Assembly: GCF_002831625.1 (NCBI RefSeq)
Contig: NZ_CP025116.1
Span: 2,533,501-2,597,500 of the forward strand
DNA from: Nonlabens sp. MB-3u-79
GTDB lineage: Bacteria > Bacteroidota > Bacteroidia > Flavobacteriales > Flavobacteriaceae
Length of the DNA: 64,000 bases
Direction of reading: 5' to 3'
In this document: positions 28,538-38,333 of the stretch, piece after piece
Numbering within the stretch: position 1 is the stretch's first letter
Layout of the letters: each line of letters starts with the position of its first letter
Translations under genes and position numbers: made by a program
Notes under the pieces: generated by a model
The model's database searches: none
Seen by the model: only the letters and a program-made list of their open reading frames with translations
What the model was told of the DNA's origin: nothing

Positions 28538-29596
28538 ATGCATTTAAAACCACTTACCTCTTTGCGCTTTTTATTTGCCTTGATGGTTTTTGTCTCTCAT
28601 CTTGACTTTTTGAGGAGAAGCAATTATGATTGGTTGAGAACGACCTACCAAGATGTTTTAGTTGAGGGCTACATAGGTGTGAGTTTCTTTTTTATTCTCA
28701 GTGGTTTTATATTAACACATGTCTACCGTTCACAAATAGATGGTAGTAAAAAAGAAAATAAGAAGTTTTTTATTGCGCGATTAGCGCGAATCTACCCTTT
28801 GCATTTTGCCACGTTTTTAATTGCGGTTCCATTGATGTTTTGGGGACAGGAACTAGATGTAAAAGGATGGCTGCTCGCGGCTTCTAACGCGACGCTTACA
28901 CAAAGCTATTTACCCATTAAAGAGTTGTATTTCTCTTTCAATGGTCCCTCATGGAGTGTGTCTTGTGAAGTGTTTTTCTATTTGTGTTTTCCCTTTTTAA
29001 TGCGCTTTTTTGATAAAATAGGACCACTCAAATACTACCTCACTGCGGCATTGGCTTTCGTTATTTTAATACTTCCCCATTTTATTGCTATTCAATGGCA
29101 TCACGGGTTGTTTTATATCAATCCCTTGTTTAGGGTGGTTGATTTTATACTAGGGATGGTTTTGTACGATTTATATGTACACCTGAAAAGTAAAAAAGCG
29201 CTAATCAATTTCACCAGACTAGAACTGTTGAGTATTGGTGTTTTTATGTTGTTTTTTAGCTTGCGCAATAGGGTTTCAGAAACAGCTCTTTACAGTGTGT
29301 TTTATTGGATACCAATGATGGGGATGATTCTAATTTTTGCCTTTCAAAAAGGTAAGGTATCAGAAATTTTAAGTCATAAATACGCCATCTGGCTGGGAGA
29401 AATAAGCTTTGGATTCTATATGCTGCATCATTTGGTGTTGCGTTATTTTAGCTTAGGAAACGGAAAGTTGGAATGGGTAAGCGACGATTGTATAATCATT
29501 GGTATACTACTTTCTGTCTCTATAATAGGTGCTGGAATAAGCCACCGCTATTTTGAAGTGCCTTTGAATCGCATGATACGACATAAGTGGAAATAA
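28538..29596 (+). CDS. Acyltransferase family 3 membrane protein
   Basis: 352 residues with about ten membrane helices. The N-terminus LTSLRFLFALMVFVSHLDF and the GVSFFFILSGFILTHVY motif are typical of acyltransferase-3 (OafA-like) proteins that acylate surface sugars. FNGPSWSVSCEVFFYLCFPF is the second hallmark. The acceptor is unknown. Single gene. Confidence 0.88.
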   Translation: MHLKPLTSLRFLFALMVFVSHLDFLRRSNYDWLRTTYQDVLVEGYIGVSFFFILSGFILTHVYRSQIDGSKKENKKFFIARLARIYPLHFATFLIAVPLMFWGQELDVKGWLLAASNATLTQSYLPIKELYFSFNGPSWSVSCEVFFYLCFPFLMRFFDKIGPLKYYLTAALAFVILILPHFIAIQWHHGLFYINPLFRVVDFILGMVLYDLYVHLKSKKALINFTRLELLSIGVFMLFFSLRNRVSETALYSVFYWIPMMGMILIFAFQKGKVSEILSHKYAIWLGEISFGFYMLHHLVLRYFSLGNGKLEWVSDDCIIIGILLSVSIIGAGISHRYFEVPLNRMIRHKWK

Positions 29597-29622
29597 AATA
29601 GGTGCAGTGTGTCAATACAAAA

Positions 29623-30774
29623 CTACATCTTTGCTTTCAACACTTTTGAGGCTTGCGTATAACCGCCATTATCTCCATCTAAAAAATGAATATGGTAATC
29701 GTCTAGAGCGGTAACAAAACAAGAGAGAATACTACTCGAACTTGTGTAATAACCATATTTCAACTTATTTTCTCCTTCTAGTTGATCCAGATAAGCAAGC
29801 AATTCCTTGCGCTGAGATTCTTCTCCTGTTATGACGGTGTTTATAGAACCATCTATCAGTAGAGTTTCCGTAAGTTGAATCAAATCATGGATATAATTTT
29901 TGCCTGGCCTGGTATACTTGGCAAAGATACTTCCTGCGATACTAAGCCACCAGTTAGCAGCTATTTGCCTACTGGTTACCTTCTTATATTTCATTTTAAC
30001 CTCATTTTTAAATCTGCTGAGGTGGTGTACCATTTTTAACTTACCAGCAGATAAAGGGTGTCTTATCCTATCTTCTCCGTAAATAAGATCAATTTTTTTC
30101 AACACCTCGCTGTATAGTTCAGATTGTGATGCTACCGTAGCGGCACTTATGATGAGTGTTAATACTTCATTTCCCTTTTGAGGGGGTTTTATTTTATCCC
30201 ATTTACACTCCATTCCTTGGAGGTTAAGATTGTAAGTCATTTGTTCCATAGCATCTTGCGGCTCACTTTCTTTTATAGAGCGTTCTGCTATTTGCAGGGC
30301 ATCACCAAGAATAATGGGCATTATATGTAGATCATTGCGCTTGTACCTTGCTATCTTAAGTTGTGCCCCTTGTTTTTTCAATTGACTCACATTGCGATGT
30401 CCCACCCGTAAAAAGAAATCAAAAGAGAGGCTACAACGTTCTTGATGCAGCTGCAATGCATATAAACAATCTGGTAGGATCTCATCAGGAACTAGTAAAG
30501 TAGCTCCATCACCGCCAAAAAAGAATGGGATATCAATGCCTTTAGCACGAGAAATATTTAAACAGGCTACGATTGAGCCTGTCGCGGCAAGATTTACTAA
30601 TTGCTGCTTCCCTTCTTGTACAGCTAGAGTAGAATTCTTTATATCAGTCACTATGATATTCCATTCCTTAGGCACTTCTGTAAAGGCAGTTTCATCGAGG
30701 AGCAGCTCATGCAGTGCTCCATAATGCAGATGTAATTGGGAATAAAAGGAACTGTTTTTGTGTAACATATTCAA
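29623..30774 (-). CDS. DUF3095 family protein
   Basis: 383 residues. It has the family motifs IIVTDIKNSTLAVQEGKQQLVN (nucleotide-cyclase-like metal-binding region) and FFFGGDGATLLVP near residues 100-112. The C-terminal part is a helical region. DUF3095 resembles class III cyclases, but catalytic activity is unproven. A single minus-strand gene. Confidence 0.82.
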   Translation of the reverse strand: MNMLHKNSSFYSQLHLHYGALHELLLDETAFTEVPKEWNIIVTDIKNSTLAVQEGKQQLVNLAATGSIVACLNISRAKGIDIPFFFGGDGATLLVPDEILPDCLYALQLHQERCSLSFDFFLRVGHRNVSQLKKQGAQLKIARYKRNDLHIMPIILGDALQIAERSIKESEPQDAMEQMTYNLNLQGMECKWDKIKPPQKGNEVLTLIISAATVASQSELYSEVLKKIDLIYGEDRIRHPLSAGKLKMVHHLSRFKNEVKMKYKKVTSRQIAANWWLSIAGSIFAKYTRPGKNYIHDLIQLTETLLIDGSINTVITGEESQRKELLAYLDQLEGENKLKYGYYTSSSSILSCFVTALDDYHIHFLDGDNGGYTQASKVLKAKM

Positions 30775-30950
30775 ACTTACGTTTTTCCATCTATACCTTC
30801 ACAAGGAATCGCTAAAATTAGCGCATCATCTCTTATCAGGAGATTAAGAGCTCCTGCTACATGTTGCATAGGAAAGCTATTTCTTTTTTCTAGGGTCATT
30901 ATAATCCCCAAGAACTCCTGAGTTTAACTATCCTTTAAAACGAATTAATA

Positions 30951-30986
30951 AAAAAAATCCGATCTCAAATGAATGAGATCGGATTT
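30951..30986 (-). terminator. Terminator downstream of the helicase
   Basis: A 13-base stem AAATCCGATCTCA / TGAGATCGGATTT, six-base loop, and a T run when read on the minus strand. Confidence 0.87.
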
Positions 30987-31011
30987 ATAATTTATAAACT
31001 TTCTTAATGAA

Positions 31012-33036
31012 TTAGTCCCACTTGGAACCAAAAAACTTAGAACGGCTTCCTTTTTTTTCTCCAGAGCTGTCTGATGATCCAGAATCTTCTCTTTTAGGTC
31101 TAGACTCACGGCTTTTAAAACCACCAGTACTAGAGCTAGAATCATCATTTGATCTAGAGCTGCGACCTTTAAAGCCACCACCAGAACTAGAATCATCATC
31201 ACGACGTCCTCTAGGACTGCTTCCACCGCCATCGCTGCGTCTTCCTTTGAAGCCACCGCCGGAACCGGAGTCACTATCTCTATTGCCTTTATAACCACCA
31301 CTAGAGTTGCTGTCACGATTTCCTTTGTAACCGCCACCGCCGCTTCTACCGCGACCACTATCTCTACCACCGCCATCTCTACCGCCACGACCTCTATCTC
31401 TAGATTCTGTCACTTCACCTTCGTGTATGTTAGCTCTTAGCTCACGACCATTGCGCTCTGCAGAGTTGAGTTTTTCCATTTGAGGAGCCACTTCTTCTTT
31501 TACATCCATAAAAGAGTGAGCGCCATCCAAAACGATACGACCTATGTCATTACCAGTTATTCCAGTAACATCACAAACAAAGCCTAATAAAGCTCCTTTG
31601 TTCATTTCATCTTTACGACCTAAATTAATGAAGTAGGTTTTCATTCCTTCTTCTTTACCTCTAGACCTTGGTTTTCTCTCGCGGTATTCACCACTATCTT
31701 CACGACCTTTAGAATGGTCATTAAGATCAGTAATCGAATTGCGTTTATAAATAGAGTTAAATTCTTTAGTTAAGAATTTACCTATTAATTCATCTTTAGT
31801 AACATCTTCAAGACTTGCTTTTACTTCTTCAAAAAGCTCATCAGTAATTTTTTCATTTACTGTTTGTGCTTTTAAATTTTCAGTCCATCTACCGATACGT
31901 TTCTGTGTAATCGCTTCTAAAGCAGGAATTTCTCCTCTATCAAATTTGATAGAAAGTTTACTCTCCATGTACTTTAATTTACGCATATCACCTTTAGTAA
32001 TTAAGGCAATAGATTCTCCTTTTTTACCTGCACGAGCGGTACGACCAGAACGGTGAGCATAAAATTCAGGATCATCTGGTAAAGCAAAGTGAATAACATG
32101 TGTTATATCTTCTACATCAATACCACGAGCGGCAACATCTGTTGCTATCAATAATTTTAGATTTTTATTTCTAAAACGTTTCATGGCTGCATCACGTTGT
32201 GCTTGAGACATGTCTCCATGGAGTGCTTCTGTAGAATAACCATTGTTATTGAGCTCATCAGCGACTTGTTGTGTATCTCTTTTTGTACGACAGAAAACCA
32301 CACCAAACATATCTTGATCAAAATCCAACATTCTTCTTAAAGCTTCGGTTTTATCACGTGCTTTTAATTGAACATATTGGTGAGAGATATTGGTATTTAC
32401 AATTTCCTCGCGGTTGATACGCACCTCTTCAGGATTTTTCATGTAGGTATCTACAATCTTCTTGATTTCCTTTGCCATAGTAGCAGAGAATAACCAGATA
32501 TTGCGACCTACGTCTGTTTTAGAAAGGATAAAGTCAATGTCTTCACGGAAACCCATGTTCAACATCTCATCTGCTTCATCAAGAATCAAAAACTTCAACG
32601 CATCGAGTTTGATCTCGCGGCGTTTCATAAGATCCATAAGACGTCCTGGAGTCGCCACAATTACTTGTGCTCCACGTCTGATGTCTTTGATTTGGCCCAT
32701 GATGTTTGCTCCTCCAAAAACGGGTACGACATTAAGTCTTCCCATTTTTTGAGACATCGCTTCTATCTGACGACAAATTTGTTGTGCTAGTTCGCGCGTT
32801 GGGGCAAGGATTAATGCCTGCGTGTCTTTTGAGCTGGTATCCATTAGCTCTAGTAACGGTATACCGAAAGCTGCTGTTTTCCCTGTACCGGTCTGCGCCA
32901 GACCTATAAAATCTCCATCGTGCTTCAGCAAGATTGGAATAGCTTGCTGTTGAATGTCTGTTGGATTCACAAATCCCATTTCAGCAAGGCCGTCTAATAA
33001 CGGCTGAGTAAGCCCTAAGGCTTCAAAATTTTTCAA
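31012..33036 (-). CDS. DEAD-box RNA helicase (DeaD/CsdA-like)
   Basis: About 674 residues. The helicase core has AQTGTGKTAA (motif I), PTRELAQQ, VLDEADEMLN (DEAD), SAT, and HRSGRTARAGKKG. A DbpA-type RNA-binding domain follows (TYFINLGRKDEMNKGALLG), then a long Gly/Ser/Arg/Asp-rich tail (RGRGGRDGGG style). It unwinds structured RNA, probably in ribosome assembly or cold adaptation. TTG at 33036 (LKNFEALGL) is preferred because family members begin there; an ATG at 33069 adds eleven residues. Confidence 0.9.
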   Translation of the reverse strand: MKNFEALGLTQPLLDGLAEMGFVNPTDIQQQAIPILLKHDGDFIGLAQTGTGKTAAFGIPLLELMDTSSKDTQALILAPTRELAQQICRQIEAMSQKMGRLNVVPVFGGANIMGQIKDIRRGAQVIVATPGRLMDLMKRREIKLDALKFLILDEADEMLNMGFREDIDFILSKTDVGRNIWLFSATMAKEIKKIVDTYMKNPEEVRINREEIVNTNISHQYVQLKARDKTEALRRMLDFDQDMFGVVFCRTKRDTQQVADELNNNGYSTEALHGDMSQAQRDAAMKRFRNKNLKLLIATDVAARGIDVEDITHVIHFALPDDPEFYAHRSGRTARAGKKGESIALITKGDMRKLKYMESKLSIKFDRGEIPALEAITQKRIGRWTENLKAQTVNEKITDELFEEVKASLEDVTKDELIGKFLTKEFNSIYKRNSITDLNDHSKGREDSGEYRERKPRSRGKEEGMKTYFINLGRKDEMNKGALLGFVCDVTGITGNDIGRIVLDGAHSFMDVKEEVAPQMEKLNSAERNGRELRANIHEGEVTESRDRGRGGRDGGGRDSGRGRSGGGGYKGNRDSNSSGGYKGNRDSDSGSGGGFKGRRSDGGGSSPRGRRDDDSSSGGGFKGRSSRSNDDSSSSTGGFKSRESRPKREDSGSSDSSGEKKGSRSKFFGSKWD

Positions 33037-33069
33037 ATAACTGTTTTTAAATATTTTGCAAAAATACAA

Positions 33070-33377
33070 CTTTAATATGAAATAGTTATCATATATATAT
33101 TTAGGACGTTAAATAACTCTATTATAGGCTGATATTACCCCTTTTTAAAAGTATGAGGCGGCGTTTTTCTAGCTATTAGTTCCCTTTTACGCTTGACAGA
33201 ATTGCATTATATAAAGACAGCATTTTTATAACAGAATAAAAGTTTATGGTCAAGCGAGTTGTTTTGAAAAACTGGACTGCTCCATTTTTCTGAGCTTGAT
33301 ACCGAAAAGGAATCAGCTTATCCAGGATCGCTAAGCAATCTCCCTAGCTGTCTTTATTAGAGAAGGTTTATAAAAAC
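33070..33377. other. Intergenic region, nothing recognised
   Basis: About 300 bases between the helicase start and the nitroreductase stop. It should contain the helicase 5' leader and promoter, but no clear boxes or hairpin were identified. Confidence 0.4.
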
Positions 33378-33953
33378 TTATTCTGCAAACTCGGTAAACT
33401 CAGTAATGTTTTTTCTTTCAGGTAAAGCTACTACTGCCTGGTTATCGTAAGTCCCTAAATAGAAAAAGCCCAAGAATTCCTCTCCTTCTGCTACGTTAAT
33501 ATGCTGGAAATCGGACATATTCACAAAGTCTTTTGGCGAGCTCCAGTAACAACCGTAGCCTAAGTCATGAGTAGTCAACCACATGTTTTGAACACTCATG
33601 CTAACTGCGGCTATTTCTTCCCATTCTGGAATGGATTCTTTTTTATCTCTATGTTTAAAAATAAGCAGCATCGCACTGGTAACGGCTAGTTTTTCTTGTA
33701 GCTTTTTTAATTTTATAGAAAGTGGTTTTCCAGTGGTTTTCACAAACTGATCTCCCATAAAAACGCCCAAATCAGTCAAGGCATTTCCTTGCAGGACTTT
33801 GTAGCGCCAAGGTTCTGTTTTTTTATGGTTGGGTGCCCATCTGGCGCTTTCTAAAATTTTTAAAATATCATCTTGAGGAATTTCTCCACCTGTATATTGG
33901 GAAGGAAACACGCTGCGACGGGTCTGGATCAATTGTTCTAAGCTCTTTTTCAT
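33378..33953 (-). CDS. Nitroreductase family protein
   Basis: 191 residues, FMN-dependent oxidoreductase family. The N-terminus LIQTRRSVFPSQYTGGEIP carries the flavin-binding RRS motif. ILESARWAPNHKKTEPWR and GYGCYWSSPKDF follow. The physiological substrate is unknown. An intergenic palindrome copy lies at 33976-33991 just upstream. Confidence 0.86.
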   Translation of the reverse strand: MKKSLEQLIQTRRSVFPSQYTGGEIPQDDILKILESARWAPNHKKTEPWRYKVLQGNALTDLGVFMGDQFVKTTGKPLSIKLKKLQEKLAVTSAMLLIFKHRDKKESIPEWEEIAAVSMSVQNMWLTTHDLGYGCYWSSPKDFVNMSDFQHINVAEGEEFLGFFYLGTYDNQAVVALPERKNITEFTEFAE

Positions 33954-33975
33954 GTTTTAAAGATACTAGTTGTTT

Positions 33976-33991
33976 CGCTTTCGCGAAAGCG
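33976..33991. repeat. Chromosomal palindrome CGCTTTCGCGAAAGCG (intergenic copy)
   Basis: The rightmost of seven copies, upstream of the nitroreductase start. No copy was seen in the remaining 30 kb, including the cassette array. Confidence 0.9.
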
Positions 33992-34232
33992 GAATCCACC
34001 TACATATCACAAAAATCAACAACTTTATCGCAGTAAGCTATCTGCTTATGATCCTTTCACACCTAGGAAGAAGAGGAACTGTCTTTAAGCCAACTCCACT
34101 ACTTGCCCTCATGTCAATCATAATGAGTGGTTTATGTCGTTTAAATTATAAAGCTGCATACCTATTGAAGGCTTCTTTAAGATATTTTGTAATGTTATCT
34201 TTACTCGCAAGACTCACCGCCTAAAATCTTTT

Positions 34233-34616
34233 ATGAAACTCACTTTACAACTTGCTGCTATTTACAATCTTATTTGGGGAGCTTGGGTCGTAATATTTCC
34301 CAACCATTTTTTTGAACTGGTAGGTATGGAACCGCTCAACCATCCTATGGTATGGCAAGGAATGGGAATGGTCATAGGTGTTTATGGATTAGGGTACTGG
34401 TGGGCGAGCTACAATCCTATGAAGCACTGGCCTATTGTAGCCGTTGGTTTTTTAGGGAAGATATTTGGCCCTTTAGGCTTTTTGTTCAACTATGTTCAGG
34501 ATATTGTTCCTTTTGAATTTATTTTTACCTTGATCACCAATGATTTTATCTGGTGGATCCCTTTTTTCTTGATTCTTAAAAAAGTACATACCGACTATAA
34601 ATGGAAGCTTACTTAA
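34233..34616 (+). CDS. Small multipass membrane protein (127 aa)
   Basis: Four predicted membrane helices with many tryptophans (IYNLIWGAWVVIFPNHFFEL; YWWASYNP). No catalytic motif. It begins a group of three small membrane-protein genes on the plus strand. Function unknown. Confidence 0.7.
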   Translation: MKLTLQLAAIYNLIWGAWVVIFPNHFFELVGMEPLNHPMVWQGMGMVIGVYGLGYWWASYNPMKHWPIVAVGFLGKIFGPLGFLFNYVQDIVPFEFIFTLITNDFIWWIPFFLILKKVHTDYKWKLT

Positions 34617-34692
34617 AAAGTGTCATTACCTAATTAGAGTGAGGTAATGGATTATTTTACAAGTTTGAACCGCTGACCTAGAAAACAAATAC

Positions 34693-35061
34693 ATGAAGAA
34701 AAAAGCGCTTTTATATAGTTTTATAGTTCTCTATACTATTGCTGGAATCATGCATTTTGTGACTCCAGAGGTTTACTTAGAGGTCATTCCGGACTGGTTG
34801 GGAAATAAGTTATGGATCAATTATGCAGCAGGAGTTGCAGAGCTGGTAGTTGCTGGATTAGCTCTTTTTCCTAAAACTCGCAGGATAGCGGGAATAAGCA
34901 CAATAGCCATGCTCCTGGCCTTCTCTATTTCTCATGTATATTTTTTACAGAACGACAGTTGTGCAGGAGACTTTTGTATACCGTCTTGGATAGGCTGGCT
35001 GCGTCTTGTGATCATACATCCTTTATTGATCTATTGGGCTTGGAAAATATCTCGTTTATGA
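34693..35061 (+). CDS. DoxX-like membrane protein
   Basis: 122 residues, four helices. The pattern GIMHFVTPEVYLEVIPDWL then YAAGVAELVVAGLALFPKTRR is typical of DoxX-like small membrane proteins. Function not established. Its stop codon overlaps the next start (ATGA at 35058-35061), implying coupled translation. Confidence 0.75.
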   Translation: MKKKALLYSFIVLYTIAGIMHFVTPEVYLEVIPDWLGNKLWINYAAGVAELVVAGLALFPKTRRIAGISTIAMLLAFSISHVYFLQNDSCAGDFCIPSWIGWLRLVIIHPLLIYWAWKISRL

Positions 35062-35498
35062 ATTATTTAGATCTTTTACAGCTTTTGGTAGATTTTGGAC
35101 TCGTAGTTCTTATCTGGATCGTACAACTTATCATTTATCCTAGTTTTCTCTATTACAATAGCAATACCCTAAGCAAGTGGCATAAAACTTATACAGGCAG
35201 AATTACGATTATCGTGGCCCCACTAATGATTGCTCAAATTGCAATAGCTGCCTACTTATTGCTGACCAAAGGCACATTTGCCATTCCTGAGATCATGGCT
35301 TTGATCTTCATTGCTGTGAATTGGCTGATCACCATGTTCGTTTTTATTCCCTTACACGAGCAGATTGATACGGATTCAGATGATCGCAAAGTACAGCAAC
35401 GACTGGTTCACTTGAACTGGTGGAGAGTTTTGTTGTTCTGTTTGATATTTTTGGTGCATGCGATCAGTTTTATGACAATGGACTTCCTAAATATCTAA
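35058..35498 (+). CDS. Small membrane protein (146 aa)
   Basis: The ATG at 35058 overlaps the DoxX-like stop. An open frame continues upstream but only through the neighbouring gene. About four helices: LLVDFGLVVLIWIVQLIIYP and ALIFIAVNWLITMFVFIPLH. No family is firmly recognised. Probably works with, or is expressed with, the DoxX-like protein. Confidence 0.7.
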   Translation: MNYLDLLQLLVDFGLVVLIWIVQLIIYPSFLYYNSNTLSKWHKTYTGRITIIVAPLMIAQIAIAAYLLLTKGTFAIPEIMALIFIAVNWLITMFVFIPLHEQIDTDSDDRKVQQRLVHLNWWRVLLFCLIFLVHAISFMTMDFLNI

Positions 35499-35680
35499 AA
35501 ACTTAAGCAAAGCTAGTTTTAGGTCATTTCGTTTTATTTAGGTGCTTTATTGAACAAATCTCAAGGGGATTGCCTCAATTTCCAACAAAAAAAGCCACCT
35601 GTATTCACTTTGAGAATTTTATTATTCTTAAAAGTATAGCAAGACAGCCACCAGTGACAGATAGGATTTAATAAGTATTG

Positions 35681-36364
35681 CTAGAGTTGATGAAAAACAC
35701 TAATCACCAGTTGTCCTTTACTAGTGGAAGGTGTGATCTCTCGCATATAGCCGACTTGAAATTTAAAAGAGGCATTCCATTGGTAGCCTAAACCTGCAAA
35801 AGCCCAGTTGCGATCAAAATACTCCACAGTTCCTTTACCTGTATTGGTTTGCCCATTGATAAACAGCTCGTTCCACAAGGCGGCATATAGGGTTTGGTCT
35901 GTAATGGTTTTACGGTGAAGCGGTACATTAAGGAATAAGGTATAGCGGAAACGCGTTCTAAAATCTTGACCTTTTACAAAGCGCTCTTCTATTCTTATAC
36001 GATGTTTGAGTTCCAAACGGCTGTTCACTTTACTTTCAAACCAAAGATCTTGATGCAATCGGTGCTCTGTAGTGGTATCATCTGCTGCACCGAAGGGCTG
36101 ACCCGTAAAATAGCCATAACCTGCATGCACATCGATGGCGGTATTTGCTGGTTGATAAGAAACTGCAGCACGAGCTATAAATTGCTGGAAGTCAGCTCCT
36201 ATTTTATAGGTACGGTATTGAAAATCTCCAGCGATGGCCCATCGGTTAGCTAGTGGTGTTTTATAGAGGTATTGGGACCATAAACCGGTCTCCCTAATTT
36301 TTGTTTGTGACTGACAGTAGACACCTGACAGGATAAGAACTAAGAATAAAAACTTAAGATTCAT
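35681..36364 (-). CDS. DUF2490 family outer-membrane protein
   Basis: 227 residues with a signal peptide (MNLKFLFLVLILSGVYCQSQ). The beta-rich repeat style follows GLWSQYLYKTPLANRWAIAG, with alternating strands to the C-terminus (LVISVFHQL), which suggests a small outer-membrane beta barrel. The DUF2490 family is widespread in Bacteroidota and of unknown function. Confidence 0.8.
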   Translation of the reverse strand: MNLKFLFLVLILSGVYCQSQTKIRETGLWSQYLYKTPLANRWAIAGDFQYRTYKIGADFQQFIARAAVSYQPANTAIDVHAGYGYFTGQPFGAADDTTTEHRLHQDLWFESKVNSRLELKHRIRIEERFVKGQDFRTRFRYTLFLNVPLHRKTITDQTLYAALWNELFINGQTNTGKGTVEYFDRNWAFAGLGYQWNASFKFQVGYMREITPSTSKGQLVISVFHQL

Positions 36365-36615
36365 AAAAAATATTTAAAGGCAAGAAGGAGGCGCTACTCT
36401 TTCTTTTATGGTGTATGGTGGTGCAAAGATGTTATTTTTTTTTCATTATTTGTTGTGCCTTTACGGGCTTACTTTAGAGGGGTTATCGTCATTATCCTAA
36501 GGTTTATATACGACAAGATGGTTCCACTTGTAACAAAAAAGCTATTATAGCGACTAATGTTGAGTGGAGAAAGTCGCGCTATTACTAGCCTGCTAAGCTG
36601 TCAGAAAAAGCTGTT

Positions 36616-36632
36616 TTGGTATGATTTTTGCT
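36616..36632 (+). promoter_or_regulatory. Possible sigma-54 promoter upstream of rpoD
   Basis: TTGGTATGATTTTTGCT has GG and GC exactly ten bases apart, as in the -24/-12 consensus TGGYRYRN4TTGCW. It lies about 60 bases before the rpoD start, flanked by TGTCAG and CTGACA elements. Likeness only. Confidence 0.45.
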
Positions 36633-36691
36633 ACTAGTTTATCATCTGACAAAGGATGTCAGGTCATTAATTTTTAATCTTTATTATTTAA

Positions 36692-37555
36692 ATGAGACAA
36701 CTCAAAATCACCAAACAGGTTACAAACCGTGAATCAAAATCGCTGGACAAGTACCTACAAGACATCTCTAAGATTGATTTAATCACAGCAGAGGAAGAAG
36801 TGGAACTGGCACAGCGCATTAAGAAAGGTGATCAGAGAGCTCTTGAGAAGTTGACTACTGCAAACTTACGTTTTGTGGTATCTGTTGCCAAGCAGTATCA
36901 AAATCAAGGGCTTAAGCTTCCCGATCTCATAAATGAAGGTAATGCCGGACTCGTAAAGGCTGCAAAAAGATTTGATGAGACACGTGGTTTTAAATTCATC
37001 TCCTACGCGGTATGGTGGATACGCCAGTCCATTCTTCAAGCACTAGCAGAGCAGTCACGTATCGTGCGACTTCCATTGAACAAGATTGGTTCCATTAACA
37101 AGATTAACAAGGCTTTTTCTCATCTTGAGCAATTGCATGAGCGTCCACCTTCTCCAGAAGAACTTGCAAAAGAACTGGATATGACGGTAAGCGATGTAAA
37201 GCAATCCCTTAAGAATGCAGGTCGTCACGTATCCATGGATGCGCCTCTTAAAGAAGGAGAGACTTCTAACCTATACGACGTTGTACGTAGTGGTGAGTCT
37301 CCTAATCCTGATAGAGAACTAATGCATGAATCTTTAACACTGGAGATCACACGTGCCTTAGAGACTTTATCTCAAAAAGAAGCAGACGTGATTTCTCTAT
37401 ATTTCGGTATTGGAAATCAACAACCTATGAGTCTGGAAGAAATAGGCGAAACCTTTGACCTTACTCGTGAGCGCGTGCGTCAGATCAAGGAAAAAGGAAT
37501 CAAAAGACTACGTCAGAATTCGAGAAGTAAGATCCTTAAATCATATTTAGGATAG
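36692..37555 (+). CDS. rpoD: Primary RNA polymerase sigma factor
   Basis: 287 residues. Regions 1.2 to 4.2 are present without the acidic region 1.1, as usual in Bacteroidota. Region 2 has [18 protein letters not shown] and [15 protein letters not shown]. Region 4.2 helix-turn-helix is [27 protein letters not shown]. It directs recognition of housekeeping promoters (TTTG/TAnnTTTG type). A terminator follows directly, which separates it from the array. Confidence 0.95.
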   Translation: MRQLKITKQVTNRESKSLDKYLQDISKIDLITAEEEVELAQRIKKGDQRALEKLTTANLRFVVSVAKQYQNQGLKLPDLINEGNAGLVKAAKRFDETRGFKFISYAVWWIRQSILQALAEQSRIVRLPLNKIGSINKINKAFSHLEQLHERPPSPEELAKELDMTVSDVKQSLKNAGRHVSMDAPLKEGETSNLYDVVRSGESPNPDRELMHESLTLEITRALETLSQKEADVISLYFGIGNQQPMSLEEIGETFDLTRERVRQIKEKGIKRLRQNSRSKILKSYLG

Positions 37556-37580
37556 AACTATTTTCCTAAAGTGAATATAC

Positions 37581-37614
37581 AAAGCACTTCCTTTTTAAGG
37601 AGGTGCTTTTTTTT
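37581..37614 (+). terminator. Terminator after rpoD
   Basis: Stem AAAGCAC-TTCCTT / AAGGAG-GTGCTTT with a three-base loop and a nine-base T run. Confidence 0.87.
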
Positions 37615-38333
37615 TGAAAAGTATTTGTTGATGATCTAACTTTCTTTAGACTATAGAAAATACAAGCCTAATCCAACCGTTTATAGTTTTGTTTTCTGAT
37701 TAGCAGTATCTAAAAATCATTTATTAGAATTTGTAGGAACATGCCATTTGTTACTGAGCTTATTTCCCCTTGTTTTCAACGAATAAAATCTCCACTTCTT
37801 TTTACCCCATTCCATGGTGGGTTTTTTATCTAGATACCTATAGACATCTATTTTCTTTTCCAACGTTTGTTTCTTTTACCCTTGACTATAAAAGAACCTT
37901 CTAACGCCTGAATTTCAACTTCTGCTTTTCCCCTAAACCTAAACTTTCAAGTCAGGGTATACTGCCATAGCTTTTACGCCAGGTACCAACAGGTACCAAG
38001 CTGCAGTACCCCGCTACAAGAGCTTTATTTCCTTTTTTAGAGGGGCTTTCAACAGACCTACAAGCTGAAGCGGTTGCTGTTATGGTGGTAGTGTCGTTTG
38101 GTATGTTTCTTTACAAGCTGCACGTACTATTAAAATACTCCGTAAAACTAGGGTGTTGAAGTACCTCTATCTATTCATAAGTTAGAGAACTCAAATCAAG
38201 TGATTTTTGCAATGCCCACCTTAGCTTGTTGCGTATTATTTTTTAGGCCTTTGTTTTTTACATAACAATTTGAAAATCATATGGTTAAAATTTAGTAACT
38301 TCATCGGTTCGTTTACTCACAAATTTATACGCC
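37615..38333 (-). pseudogene. Decayed minus-strand coding remnants upstream of the recombinase
   Basis: No intact gene. On the minus strand, short open stretches in different frames read NDTTTITATASACRSVESP...VPVGTWRKSYGS (about 38085-37955) and YLDKKPTMEWGKKKWRFYSL (about 37840-37770), separated by stops and frameshifts. The PVGTW..Y style resembles MORN-like or YwqK-type proteins, but too little is left to assign. The final 100 bases should hold the recombinase promoter; no clear boxes were seen. Confidence 0.4.

Noticed and set aside
33970..34224. Open frame of 84 codons upstream of the small membrane protein gene
   Set aside because: It starts in the intergenic palindrome, has no recognisable features or leader and poor composition.
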